Assembly: GCF_009846745.1 (NCBI RefSeq)
Contig: NZ_AQPF01000005.1
Span: forward strand, 1 to 64,000
Source of the DNA: Alloalcanivorax xiamenensis
GTDB lineage: Bacteria; Pseudomonadota; Gammaproteobacteria; Pseudomonadales; Alcanivoracaceae
Length of the DNA: 64,000 bases
Reading direction: 5' to 3'
Shown here: positions 24,679 to 33,782 of the stretch, piece by piece
Position numbering within the stretch: position 1 is the first letter of the stretch
Layout: every line of letters begins with the position of its first letter
Program-made: the position numbers and the translations under genes
Notes under the pieces: generated by a model
Told to the model about the DNA's origin: nothing
The model's database searches: none
The model's input: the letters and a program-made list of their open reading frames with translations, nothing else

Positions 24679-27018
24679 GTGGCAAATTTGCAACAGGCTC
24701 TGTTGGGAGCCATGGCGTTTCTCGCGCCTCTGATCAGCATTGGCGCCACCACGCCCTCCTCCGGATCGACTCAGCCGGTCTCCTTTCAACAGCAGGTCAG
24801 ACCGATTCTGGAACAGCGCTGCATCGCCTGCCACGGCTGCTATGACGCCCCCTGCCAATTGAAACTGGAATCGCCGGAAGGGCTGGCCCGGGGCGCCAGC
24901 CAGACACCGGTGTATAACGGCCAACGCACCTCGGCGGCGACGCCGTCCCGTCTGTTCATTGACGCGGGCAGCTCCGGTGAATGGCGCAATCGCGGTTTCT
25001 TCTCGGTGCTGGAAGGCAGCCAGACCATGGACGAGGGGCTGCTTTATCAGATGCTGGTACTGGGCCAACACCAGCGCTTCGAGCCAAACGGTAAACTGCC
25101 CGAGGACATTCAACTGGGATTGGGGCGCACCAACGTTTGTCCGGCACCGGAGGACATGGCGGACTACGCCCGCGAACACCCGTTGGAAGGCATGCCTCTG
25201 GGCCTGCCGGCGTTGAGCGACCGGGAATTCGATCTGCTGACACGCTGGCTGGCCCAGGGCGCGCCGCTGCAAGCTACGCCGGTGAAGCTGACACTGGAGG
25301 AACAGAACCGGATCCGGGCCTGGGAGGGTTGGCTTAACCGTGACCGTCCGCGCCAACGTCTGGTCGCCCGCTGGGTTTACGAGCACCTGTTCCTGGCCCA
25401 TCTTTATTTCGATAACCACGGCCCCAACCGCCCGCGACACTTCTTTTCTCTGGTGCGTTCACATACCCCCCCGGGCGAACCGATAGAGCCGGTGGCCACA
25501 CGCCGACCCAACGGCGATCCCGGCGGTCCGTTCTGGTACCGGTTGCAACCGATCACCGAGACCATCATCCACAAGACCCACATTACCTACGCGCTCAACG
25601 ACGCCAAACGCGAGCGCATGGAGTCTCTGTTCTTCGATACGCCGTGGGAATTGGAAACGCTGCCCGGCTATGATGCCGATGCCCGCGCCAATCCCTTCGA
25701 AACGTTCCAGGCCATTCCCGCCCGTGCCCGTTACCAGATCATGCTGGACGACGCCGAGTACTTCGTGCGTACTTTCATTCGCGGTCCGGTCTGCCGGGGA
25801 CAAATCGCCACCGATGTGATCCGCGACCAGTTCTGGGCGGTGTTCCAGGATCCGGACCACGACCTTTATGTGGACGACGCCGACTATCAACGTCAGGCCA
25901 CACCGCTATTGGGCCTGCCCGGCCAGCACGACGATTTGATTTCGCTGGGACCACAGTGGCTCAAGTACAAGCACAAACGCAATCGCTACCTGCGCGAGCG
26001 TCAACAGGCCTATGCCCGATACGCCCCCGGCGGCCCTGGCTGGGACACCATTTGGGACGGCGATGGTGACAACAGCAACGCGTTGCTGACCATCTTCCGC
26101 CACCATGACAGCGCCTCGGTGCGCCGTGGTTTGATCGGCGACCTGCCGCTGACCACCTGGGTCATGGATTACCCGCTGTTCGAACGCACTTACTATGCAC
26201 TGGTGGTGAATTTCGACGTGTTCGGTTCGGTTTCCCACCAGGCCCAGACCCGCCTGTACTTCGACCTGATCCGCAATGGCTCCGAGCAGAACATGCTGCG
26301 CTACCTGCCGCCGGCGGCGCGCAAACCGGTGCTCGATGACTGGTACCAGAACACTGGTAAACTCAAACTCTTTATCAGTTACGCCAGCGTCGATACCGAC
26401 ACCCCCACCGGCATCGACTATGGCACCAGCACGCCCAAGCAGGAATTCGACGGCGAGCTGCTGACCCGTTTCGCCCATCTCAATGCCCGCCCGGACCCGC
26501 TGAACCGCTGCCAGGACGAGCACTGCGCCCTGCCCGGCACCAACGGTCTGGAACAGCGCGTGCAGCAGGCGCTGAGCGTGCTGGCGTCGCGGCGGGCCGA
26601 CGACCTGCCGGTGATCGATCACCTGCCGGAAGTGTCCCTGCTGCAGGTGCGTGGCGAAAACGGCGACCTGGCGGTGTACACCCTGCTGCGCAACCGTGCC
26701 CACAGTAACGTGGCGTTCATGATGGGCGAATCGCTGCGCTATCAGCCCGAATTGGACACCGTGACGATGTACCCCGGCGTTCTCGCCAGCTATCCGAATT
26801 TCATGTTCCATCTGCGGGAGGGCGAGTTGGAAGACTTCGTTCAGGCGATGGAACAGGCCGATGGCGAGGACGGCTTCGAGCAATTGGTGCGGCGTTTCGG
26901 CGTGCGCCGCACCCATCCTGAATTCTGGCGTTACTTTGACGATCTGGGGGACTACCTGCGGGAGCATGAGCCGATCCAGGCCGGGGTGTTGGACCTGAAC
27001 CGCTATGAGAATTTGTGA
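24679..27018 (+). CDS. cti: fatty acid cis/trans isomerase (Cti)
   Basis: A 779-residue periplasmic heme protein that converts cis- to trans-unsaturated membrane fatty acids as a response to solvent, heat or salt stress. It shows an N-terminal signal peptide (about 1-23), the c-type heme motif C48-IA-C51-H52 and a downstream conserved CYDAPCQLKLESPEGLARGA region. Length and sequence match Pseudomonas/Vibrio Cti. The start codon is GTG with GGAGG upstream. The gene fits an organism that meets hydrocarbons, and it needs no ATP or cofactor other than heme. Confidence 0.94.
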   Translation: MANLQQALLGAMAFLAPLISIGATTPSSGSTQPVSFQQQVRPILEQRCIACHGCYDAPCQLKLESPEGLARGASQTPVYNGQRTSAATPSRLFIDAGSSGEWRNRGFFSVLEGSQTMDEGLLYQMLVLGQHQRFEPNGKLPEDIQLGLGRTNVCPAPEDMADYAREHPLEGMPLGLPALSDREFDLLTRWLAQGAPLQATPVKLTLEEQNRIRAWEGWLNRDRPRQRLVARWVYEHLFLAHLYFDNHGPNRPRHFFSLVRSHTPPGEPIEPVATRRPNGDPGGPFWYRLQPITETIIHKTHITYALNDAKRERMESLFFDTPWELETLPGYDADARANPFETFQAIPARARYQIMLDDAEYFVRTFIRGPVCRGQIATDVIRDQFWAVFQDPDHDLYVDDADYQRQATPLLGLPGQHDDLISLGPQWLKYKHKRNRYLRERQQAYARYAPGGPGWDTIWDGDGDNSNALLTIFRHHDSASVRRGLIGDLPLTTWVMDYPLFERTYYALVVNFDVFGSVSHQAQTRLYFDLIRNGSEQNMLRYLPPAARKPVLDDWYQNTGKLKLFISYASVDTDTPTGIDYGTSTPKQEFDGELLTRFAHLNARPDPLNRCQDEHCALPGTNGLEQRVQQALSVLASRRADDLPVIDHLPEVSLLQVRGENGDLAVYTLLRNRAHSNVAFMMGESLRYQPELDTVTMYPGVLASYPNFMFHLREGELEDFVQAMEQADGEDGFEQLVRRFGVRRTHPEFWRYFDDLGDYLREHEPIQAGVLDLNRYENL

Positions 27019-27087
27019 GCTGCCGCGGCCCCGGACCGCTACTATCCGCCAGCCCGTTTACACGCAACACACTGGCTCGCCTTGCCG

Positions 27088-27157
27088 ATTCGCTGCCAAG
27101 GCAGCTTCCCACAGAGGCTTCATAGCCCCTCTGTGGGAAGCGAGCTGGCTTGCGAAG
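27088..27157. repeat. REP-type inverted pair after cti
   Basis: Facing units attcgctgccaaggcagctt + cccaca and tgtgggaagcgagctggcttgcgaa, preceded at 27060-27070 by the acacgcaacac motif of the heptamer repeat family. The remainder of the 553-base gap is described under the orphan terminator. Confidence 0.75.
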
Positions 27158-27290
27158 ACAGCTCGAATTCATGCCCCCTACGCCGACGAACTGGCCACCA
27201 CCAAGGAATTGGCATTCGGGCGCCAAAGCCTCTTAAATTTATGAGACAGGACATTAGTGGTCCACAAATCACGGTCAGCCTGTTCAGTTC

Positions 27291-27321
27291 AAAAAAAACC
27301 CCGGACCTTGAGGTCCGGGGT
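27291..27321 (-). terminator. orphan minus-strand terminator
   Basis: A perfect 11-base stem accccggacct / aggtccggggt with a 2-base loop. On the minus strand it is followed by eight T (aaaaaaaa at 27291-27298), a textbook terminator. No recognised minus-strand gene ends here: the DNA to the right (27322-27571) has only a weak 69-codon frame. It may end an unannotated small RNA, or be left from a lost gene. Confidence 0.6.
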
Positions 27322-27571
27322 TTGAAGTACCGTCATAGCATGCCTGCGAAGCAGGCTCCCGAGCCTGATGACGATATACGACTTGCGCGGGCAAGGCCCG
27401 GCTGAATCAGCGCCTGTTGGCAAGGTCACCGCCGGCTTCCAGCAACGTCGCCCGGCCATGACCACAGGATTCAGGAGTAATCGAAGTAATAATGGCACCC
27501 TTCCTCCAGGGCTGGTATTGTCGCCTATGACTTATTTATGGTGATTCGCGACAAACCTACCAAGGACAACA

Positions 27572-28564
27572 ATGTATCAAGTCAGCGTCCTGGCCTATGA
27601 CGGCGTTTTCGCCTCCGCCCTGGCAGGGGTGGTGGATCTGCTCAATCTCACTGGCGTGACCTGGAACCGCATCCATGGTCTGCCTCTGGACCGGCAATTC
27701 AAGGTCCAGGTGGTCTCCCGTGGCGGTCAGCCGGTGCGTTGCAACGCCGGGCTGCGGCTGGCGGTGGATAACGCCATCGAGCGGGTGGACAGCAGCGATC
27801 TGGTGCTGGTACCGACCATCGGCAACGAGATCACCAGCGTACTCAAAGCGGAACAAGACACCCTGGAATGGCTGCGTTTCCTGCATGCCGGCGGTGCCGA
27901 CCTGGCCAGTAACTGCACCGGCGCCTTTCTGCTCGCCGAGGCGGGTCTTCTGGACGGCCGCCGCGCCACCACCCACTGGGGCTACAGTCCGCTGTTCCGT
28001 CAACGCTACCCGCAAGTGAACCTGAACGAGCGCGAGCTGATCACCCGGGATGGCAATATCTTCTGTGCCGGCGGCGGTACCGCCTGGCGGGATCTGACCA
28101 TTCTACTGGTGGAACGCTATTGTGGTGCCGATATGGCGCGGGAACTGGCCAAGTCGTTCGTCATCGACGTGCGCAACGACCCGCAGAGCATCTACGCCGG
28201 CCTGCCGGCCAAGACCTATCATCGCGACGAGCAGGTGCAACTGGTGCAGTCCTGGCTGCACGAGCACTATGCCGATCCCACCACTCTGGCCGATCTGGCT
28301 CAGCGCGTGCATCTGAGCCCCCGGCAGTTGCAGCGGCGCTTTATCGCCGCCCTCGGCGAGCCGCCCCTGCAATATTTGCAGCGGGTACGGATCGAGGCCT
28401 CGCGCAAGATGCTGGAACGTGGCGCCACCAACCTGGGTACCCTGGCGGAACAAGTCGGATATCAGGACGTGAGCAGTTTCTCCCGCCTGTTCAAGCGCCA
28501 CACCGGCCTGTCACCAAGCCATTACCGGCAGCGTTTCGCCCGCGTCGGCGCCCTGCGCGATTGA
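27572..28564 (+). CDS. GlxA-type AraC-family regulator with DJ-1/PfpI domain
   Basis: A 330-residue regulator. An N-terminal DJ-1/PfpI-like domain (YQVSVLAYDGVFASALAGVVDLL ... ASNCTGAFLLAEAGLLDGRRATTHW, with Cys in the nucleophile-elbow position) is followed by two AraC helix-turn-helix motifs (about 225-325; DLAQRVHLSPRQLQRRFIAALG and LAEQVGYQDVSSFSRLFKRHTGLSPSHYR). Relatives control amine, arginine or betaine use (GbdR, ArgR, CdhR). The AGCS symporter downstream might be a target, but they are separated by an inverted repeat. Confidence 0.92.
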   Translation: MYQVSVLAYDGVFASALAGVVDLLNLTGVTWNRIHGLPLDRQFKVQVVSRGGQPVRCNAGLRLAVDNAIERVDSSDLVLVPTIGNEITSVLKAEQDTLEWLRFLHAGGADLASNCTGAFLLAEAGLLDGRRATTHWGYSPLFRQRYPQVNLNERELITRDGNIFCAGGGTAWRDLTILLVERYCGADMARELAKSFVIDVRNDPQSIYAGLPAKTYHRDEQVQLVQSWLHEHYADPTTLADLAQRVHLSPRQLQRRFIAALGEPPLQYLQRVRIEASRKMLERGATNLGTLAEQVGYQDVSSFSRLFKRHTGLSPSHYRQRFARVGALRD

Positions 28565-28583
28565 TCCAGACCCGCGATTCCAG

Positions 28584-28664
28584 GCTTCATTCCAAGGGCC
28601 TGTTTGCGATCGGTACGCCAGCACCGCGGTGTACAGATCGCAAACAGGCCCTTAGAGTGAAGCT
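28584..28664. repeat. mini inverted-repeat element before the AGCS symporter
   Basis: Two perfect 18-base arms, AAGGGCCTGTTTGCGATC (28594-28611) and its complement (28636-28653), with pairing extending outward as gcttca(t/c)tc. The arm resembles the GCCTGTTCACGATC ends of the two larger MITE-like elements, so this may be a minimal relative. It reaches to within a few bases of the downstream ATG. Confidence 0.7.
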
Positions 28665-28666
28665 TC

Positions 28667-30049
28667 ATGGATGAACCACAATCACAACTCGAGCTGGTAC
28701 TGGGAAAGATCGTAGGCTTTGTCTGGGGCCCGCCACTGGTCACGTTGCTGGTGAGCGGAGGCTTGTTCTTCCTGCTTTATTCCCGCCTGCTACCCTATCG
28801 TTACCTCGGCCATGGTCTGCGGCTGCTGTTCAAGCCACCGGACCGTGACGACCAGGGTTCACTATCCCATTTCCAGGCGCTGAGCACGGCGTTGTCCGGT
28901 ACTCTGGGCATGGGCAATGTGGGTGGGGTGGCGGTCGCCATCGCCACTGGCGGTCCCGGTGCCATTTTCTGGATGTGGATGAGCGCCCTGCTCGGTATCG
29001 CCACCAAATTCTATACCTGCACTCTGGCGGTAATGTACCGGGGCAAGGACAGCGAAGGCGCCCTTCAGGGCGGGCCGATGTACATTATCCGCGAAGGCAT
29101 GGGACGGCGCTGGCGTCCGCTGGCCTACTTTTTCGCCTTCGCCGGCCTGCTCGGCACCATGCCAATCTTCCAGGTCAATCAACTAGCCCAGGTGGTACGG
29201 GACGTAATCGCCACTCCCGCCGGCTGGACCACCGATGATAAACACTTTTTATTCGACCTCGGACTCGGGGCGGTGCTGGCGATCCTGGTGCTCGGAGTAG
29301 TGGCCGGTAAACTGCCGCGTCTGGCCCGGGTCACCGCCACCCTGGTGCCGGCCATGGTACTCAGCTATCTGAGCCTCACCGGTGTGGTGCTGATCAGCCA
29401 CAGCGAGCAGATTCTGCCCACTCTGGAACTGATCGTCGTCGACGCCTTCACCGGGCAGGCGGTGGCCGGTGGCGCCATTGGCGCGATGATCATCACCGGC
29501 TTCCGGCGCGCCGCGTTCTCCAATGAGGCCGGCATCGGTACCGAAGCCATGGCCCATGGTGCCGCCCGTACCCGCGAGCCGGTCAGCGAGGGCCTGGTGG
29601 CCATGCTCGGCCCGGTCATCGACACCCTGGTGGTGTGCACCTGCACCGCCCTGGTGATTCTGATCAGCGGTGTCTGGACCAGCGGCGACAATGACGGCGT
29701 CTCGCTGACCGCCGCGGCCTTCGGCAGTCTGTTCGACGAGGCCGGATCGGTGGTCATGGCACTCACCGTGAGTGTATTGGCTTTCAGTACGGTACTGACA
29801 TTCTGGTACTACGGCAGTAAATGCCTGGGATTCATGATCGGAGCCCGGCATCAGCATCATTACGTATGGTTTTACCTTTTTTTAATAGTACTCGGCGCCA
29901 TTGCATCGCTGAATACGGTGATCAGTGTGGTGGACACCATGTATGCTCTCATGGCGATTCCCACCATGACCGCTTCTCTCGTGCTGGCACCCAAGGTGAA
30001 CCAGGCGGCGCGGCGTTATTTCCGTAAGAACGCCGGGGAAAGCGGCTAA
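28667..30049 (+). CDS. AGCS-family sodium:amino-acid (alanine/glycine) symporter
   Basis: A 460-residue inner-membrane transporter with about eleven membrane segments and family signatures: LSGTLGMGNVGGVAVAIATGGPGAIFWMWMSALLGIATKFYTCTLAVMYRGKDSEGALQGGPMYII and FRRAAFSNEAGIGTEAMAHGAAR. It imports a small amino acid with Na+. The ribosome binding site is weak because the upstream DNA is a palindrome that could fold over the start. It lacks the short N-terminal segment of some relatives but is otherwise full length. Confidence 0.93.
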   Translation: MDEPQSQLELVLGKIVGFVWGPPLVTLLVSGGLFFLLYSRLLPYRYLGHGLRLLFKPPDRDDQGSLSHFQALSTALSGTLGMGNVGGVAVAIATGGPGAIFWMWMSALLGIATKFYTCTLAVMYRGKDSEGALQGGPMYIIREGMGRRWRPLAYFFAFAGLLGTMPIFQVNQLAQVVRDVIATPAGWTTDDKHFLFDLGLGAVLAILVLGVVAGKLPRLARVTATLVPAMVLSYLSLTGVVLISHSEQILPTLELIVVDAFTGQAVAGGAIGAMIITGFRRAAFSNEAGIGTEAMAHGAARTREPVSEGLVAMLGPVIDTLVVCTCTALVILISGVWTSGDNDGVSLTAAAFGSLFDEAGSVVMALTVSVLAFSTVLTFWYYGSKCLGFMIGARHQHHYVWFYLFLIVLGAIASLNTVISVVDTMYALMAIPTMTASLVLAPKVNQAARRYFRKNAGESG

Positions 30050-30397
30050 CGTCGGTGCGCATCTCCGAATTGGTGGAAGTTGTGATACCGCCCGGCGCAG
30101 GAGGCGCTCGTTTTTGCCACTATCCGGTCCGGTTCCAGGAAAATACTCCCGGGAACGGCGATGTTTGCGGCATGAACGATGCCGAATTTAAAACGGGTGT
30201 TGTGGGGTAGGCGGATCCTTGGCTTCGAGAATGAACGCGACGCATTTTGGGGGACGCGGCTTCGAGTATCCGGCTGGCGGGGATAATATCGCCGCCACCA
30301 GGCCAGGCGTTTCGCGAAGACCAAAGGTGACGGTTGTCAGAAAATGGCTTCCGCCCCACAATATACAAAAAATATCACAAGCAAACGGTGTTTAAAT
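30050..30397. other. gene-free 348-base stretch
   Basis: Reading frames here are short and look like no family. A 92-codon minus-strand frame was rejected. The stretch is locally more AT-rich near 30350-30400, where the promoter of the next gene should lie. I see nothing else. Confidence 0.4.
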
Positions 30398-31273
30398 ATG
30401 TTGTGGGGGAAAACACACTCATTCCATCGGTTTGTTGACACTCAGCTACGGGATCTGCGCGAACGCTATGGCCTGTCCCTGTGGATGCTGATTCGTAAAA
30501 CCGGTGACGACTGGCGCCTGCTGCGCAGCAACGGCAGCGGCTATGCCTTGACCATTGGCGAGCACTTCAGATGGCCGGAGGCCCGCGGCCGAACCGGTTC
30601 GTCAACCCACGCCGACGCAAGCGTTCTGTTGGACACCCAGGCTCATTCACCTCCTTACCCGTTGAATCGGCCGATGAAAGTGGGCGCCTGTCTGCGGCTA
30701 CCGCTGTATGGCGACGAGAATCGCCTGCTGGCGGTGCTTTGCGCGTTGGATCCGGAACCGCAGCCCCATCTGACCGATCACATACTGCCCTCCCTGAAAC
30801 GCCAGGCGTTCCTGCTGGAAACCGCCCTGTCGTGGAATCTTTCGCTGCTCAACCAGCAAAGAGTCAGCGACTTTCTCGACGATGACGGCCGTGATCCGGA
30901 TACCGGTATTCTTGATGTTACCGGCTGGTCCCGGATGCTCGAGAAAGAACGCCAACGCTGCCGCAATTACGGCCTCGGCGCCACTATTTTGCGTCTGCGT
31001 GGCACCGGTCTGGAACGCCGCGACCGCCGCCAGCGACTGGCCGACTCCCTGGCCGCCCTGGTGCGCGAACAGGATATGGTGGCCTACCTCGGCCATGGCC
31101 AGTTCGCGGTGCTGCTGGCGGAAACCTCCATAATGCAAAGTCTGCGCATGCGCGCGCGCATTCTCGACGCACTTGCCGCCAAGGATCTGTCGGTGGTGTG
31201 CGAACCGGAAACCCTGCTTCTCGATTCCGGCGTTCTCCAACCCGAGGTGCTGCTGCACAGCGCGGTCCATTAG
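30398..31273 (+). CDS. GAF-like protein with degenerate GGDEF domain
   Basis: A 291-residue cytoplasmic protein. The N-terminal part (about 1-150) looks GAF-like (RYGLSLWMLIRKTGDDWRLLRS ... VGACLRLPLYGDENRLLAVLCALD). The C-terminal part has GGDEF-domain remnants: DPDTGILDVTGWSRMLEKE in place of DPLTGLPNR, and LGHGQF in place of GGDEF. The catalytic glycine and acidic residues are lost, so it should not make cyclic-di-GMP and may act as a sensor or binding protein. The inner ATG at 30398 was chosen; the reading frame upstream is low-similarity. A second degenerate GGDEF gene follows. Confidence 0.65.
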   Translation: MLWGKTHSFHRFVDTQLRDLRERYGLSLWMLIRKTGDDWRLLRSNGSGYALTIGEHFRWPEARGRTGSSTHADASVLLDTQAHSPPYPLNRPMKVGACLRLPLYGDENRLLAVLCALDPEPQPHLTDHILPSLKRQAFLLETALSWNLSLLNQQRVSDFLDDDGRDPDTGILDVTGWSRMLEKERQRCRNYGLGATILRLRGTGLERRDRRQRLADSLAALVREQDMVAYLGHGQFAVLLAETSIMQSLRMRARILDALAAKDLSVVCEPETLLLDSGVLQPEVLLHSAVH

Positions 31274-31283
31274 GGCGCCTTTG

Positions 31284-31375
31284 AAAAACCTCATGCCGGA
31301 GGTGTCCTGCATCTCCCTCTGCGAAGTAGCGCGCCATCCAGGGGGAGATGCCGGGTCAAGCCCGGGAACTTGCAC
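31284..31375. repeat. palindromic intergenic element (gatgccgggtcaagcccgg type)
   Basis: Contains gatgccgggtcaagcccggg and a facing half; a related arrangement is at 47226-47320. This kind of short palindrome is common between proteobacterial genes. Confidence 0.5.
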
Positions 31376-31437
31376 CCGCCCCCACCTGCCCGGATACTCT
31401 CAGCTTCTAAGAATTAATCTTTTTTCTGGGGGATATC

Positions 31438-32205
31438 ATGGCGTCGGTTCATAGTGATCATTCGGATTCGCCGACACCGATCAGAACCGGAGACCGCTTC
31501 TACGCCCTGCGCATGACCGCCCTGATCACTTTTTGCGGTCTGCTGCTATCGTCCCTTATCACCAGTATCGGTGTCTTGCTTACCGGCGAACGGGACTGGC
31601 TGTCCGCGATCTGCCTGGCGTTGCTGATTCCCCTGCTGTTGCTGCCGCCGCTCGGCTATCCGTTGTTGTTGCGTGTTTCCTCCCTGCGGCGGGAAAACCG
31701 CACCCTGCAGCAACAGGTACGCGAGGATCACCTCACCGGCTTGTTCAATCGCCCGCATTTATTGAGCATGCTGGAGCGGGAACTTTCCTTGAGTCAGCGC
31801 CACGATTATGTGGTTTCCGTTTTACTTTTGGATGTGGCCGATTTCACCGATCTGGCTGACCGTTACGGCCGGCGCGCCGCCGACCGGTTGCTGCGGGTGT
31901 TCGCTGACCGCATCCGCGACAAGATTCGCGAAAGTGACCTGTTCGGACGCATCGACGGCGCCCAGTTCCTTCTGGTACTGCCTCATACCAGCCAGCACGA
32001 CGCCCTCCACATGGCGGAGGGCCTGCGTGCGCTGGTCACCAGCATACAGGTGCCGGGGATCGAGGAGGGCCTGCAGTTTGAAGTTCGCCTCGGTGTGGCC
32101 AGTACGGAGAACACCGGCCCCAGTCTCAATGCTCTACTGAATGAAGCCGATTACACGCTATATCAAAGCCGGAATGATCTCCGTCAACGCACCAGCCAAA
32201 ACTAA
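31438..32205 (+). CDS. membrane protein with degenerate GGDEF domain
   Basis: A 255-residue protein with two membrane segments (about 26-48 and 57-78), a short coiled coil (SLRRENRTLQQQVRED) and a GGDEF-like domain that keeps DHLTGLFNRPHLLSMLERE. The active-site signature reads IDGAQF instead of GGDEF, so it is probably enzymatically dead. It has GGGGG before the ATG. Together with the preceding degenerate GGDEF gene it may form a membrane signalling pair; this is inferred from position only. Confidence 0.82.
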   Translation: MASVHSDHSDSPTPIRTGDRFYALRMTALITFCGLLLSSLITSIGVLLTGERDWLSAICLALLIPLLLLPPLGYPLLLRVSSLRRENRTLQQQVREDHLTGLFNRPHLLSMLERELSLSQRHDYVVSVLLLDVADFTDLADRYGRRAADRLLRVFADRIRDKIRESDLFGRIDGAQFLLVLPHTSQHDALHMAEGLRALVTSIQVPGIEEGLQFEVRLGVASTENTGPSLNALLNEADYTLYQSRNDLRQRTSQN

Positions 32206-32392
32206 CCCTCATTACCTATACAAAACACAACCATTTAGTACCAATAATTCACAAAGTGACGCCTTTCATGTCGCTGTATGACATGTGTTTGTAAATTTTC
32301 TTATTAATAAGCGCCGCCCCATTTACTCCTAAAATATGCATGACAAACTGTTCCCGTGTTTGTTCTGCCTACACGATAAAAAGGAAGGAGTT

Positions 32393-33562
32393 ATGGACGC
32401 TAAACGTTTTCTTGCCTCCAGCATTGCACTGGCCTCCGTCTCCGTGGCGAGCGTCGCCACGGCCGCGGATATCCCCGACCGGTATTTCTACCTCGGCGGT
32501 CACGTCAGCCAAAGCTGGATGGACATCGGCGATCACTATGAGGGTGACGGGTATATCGACGACAACGTTCCCGGTGTTACCACCGACACCGTGACCCTGC
32601 CGGGCGCGCAACTGGGTTACCGCTTCAACCGTGACTGGTCCATCCAGGCATGGTGGGAACGCAACAACTACAACAGCGTGGACCTGCGCAACAACTTCGT
32701 AAGCTTGCGTAAGCACTTCCGTGGTGACGCTTCCCCGTTCGAAACCTATGTCGGTTTGAACGCCGGTGAAACCCGTACTGAGTTCAACAGCGAAAGCAGC
32801 AACGACTTCAAAGAAGCCGTTGGTGGTGTTGAATTCGGCGTGCAAACCGCGTTGGCTCGCAACTTCCTGTTGGACGTAGGCGCACGCCCGACCTACAGCT
32901 TCCGCAGTGAGCGTTGGGACGGCCAGGTTTACGCCGGCCTGAACCTGCTGATCGGCGCTTCCAGCGCTGCCAAGCCGGCTCCGGTAACCGATGTGGCCAC
33001 CGACAGCGACGGCGACGGTGTTCCGGATGATCGTGATCAATGCCCGAACACTCCGGCCGGCGCGGTAGTTGATGCCCGCGGTTGTGAGCTGGACGACGAT
33101 GGCGACGGCGTACCGAACAGCGCTGACCAGTGCCCGAACACCCCGGCAGGCGCCAAAGTCGACGAGGTGGGCTGCCAGCTCTACCTGACCGAAGACATTA
33201 AAGAAACCCTGTACGTGGAGTTCGAGTTCGACAAGGCGGTTGTTCGTCAAACCTCCTACCCCGAGCTGGAAGGTCTGGCTACCCGCATGCGCGAGTACCC
33301 GTCCGCGAACCTGGTTCTGGAAGGTCACACCGACAGCACCGGTCCGGAAGGCTACAACCAGAAACTGTCCCAGCAGCGCGCCAATGCTGTGAAAGACGTA
33401 CTGGTTGATCACTTCAACGTGGACACCAGCCGCATCTCCGTGGAAGGTTACGGCGAAGCCAAGCCGATTGCTGACAACAGCACTCGCGAAGGCCGCGCTC
33501 AGAACCGTCGCGTGGAAGCGATCATGAAAGCGACCGTGAAAGAAGCTCAGTTCCAGGACTAA
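32393..33562 (+). CDS. OmpA-family outer membrane protein with TSP3 repeats
   Basis: A 389-residue protein. The signal peptide is about residues 1-24. An eight-strand-type beta barrel is followed by two calcium-binding thrombospondin-3 repeats (DSDGDGVPDDRDQCPNTPAGA and DDDGDGVPNSADQCPNTPAGA) and a C-terminal OmpA peptidoglycan-binding domain (VEFEFDKAVVRQTSYPELEGLATRM ... VLEGHTDSTGPEGYNQKLSQQRANAV ... ISVEGYGEAKPIADNSTREGRAQNRRVEAIM). The ATG at 32393 follows AAGGAAGGAG. Codon bias looks strong (frequent CTG, AAC, GGT), as expected for an abundant protein. Confidence 0.94.
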   Translation: MDAKRFLASSIALASVSVASVATAADIPDRYFYLGGHVSQSWMDIGDHYEGDGYIDDNVPGVTTDTVTLPGAQLGYRFNRDWSIQAWWERNNYNSVDLRNNFVSLRKHFRGDASPFETYVGLNAGETRTEFNSESSNDFKEAVGGVEFGVQTALARNFLLDVGARPTYSFRSERWDGQVYAGLNLLIGASSAAKPAPVTDVATDSDGDGVPDDRDQCPNTPAGAVVDARGCELDDDGDGVPNSADQCPNTPAGAKVDEVGCQLYLTEDIKETLYVEFEFDKAVVRQTSYPELEGLATRMREYPSANLVLEGHTDSTGPEGYNQKLSQQRANAVKDVLVDHFNVDTSRISVEGYGEAKPIADNSTREGRAQNRRVEAIMKATVKEAQFQD

Positions 33563-33600
33563 TCGGAACCGCTTCAAACAGAGAGTCTCTCGACTCCTGG

Positions 33601-33631
33601 AAAAGCCCGGCCCTCGCGCCGGGCTTTTTTA
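33601..33631 (+). terminator. Rho-independent terminator after the OmpA-family gene
   Basis: GC-rich stem aagcccggc / gccgggctt followed by six T, about 40 bases past the stop codon. Confidence 0.9.
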
Positions 33632-33675
33632 TGGTTCATCGCGGTATGGAGGGAAATCGTATTGCCTTCCATCAG

Positions 33676-33754
33676 GGACAGCGGAGCCGTGTTACGCCTT
33701 TGCGGGAACGTCGTGAAGCAGGTCCCGCAAAGGCGTAACACGGCTCCGCTGTCC
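33676..33754. repeat. long perfect palindrome with conserved loop, copy 1
   Basis: Two perfectly complementary 32-base arms (33676-33707 and 33723-33754) flank a 15-base loop, acgtcgtgaagcagg. A less perfect copy with the identical loop is at 53963-54024. Confidence 0.85.
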
Positions 33755-33782
33755 GGTAACCGAAAAGTGCGGATGTCCTTCT

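Noticed and set aside
27289..27498. 69-codon minus-strand frame ending at the orphan terminator
   Set aside because: The frame includes the terminator hairpin itself and shows no similarity to any family I know; an RNA is more likely than a protein.
30046..30324. 92-codon minus-strand frame in a gap
   Set aside because: No recognisable family, no ribosome binding site, and codon use unlike the neighbouring genes.
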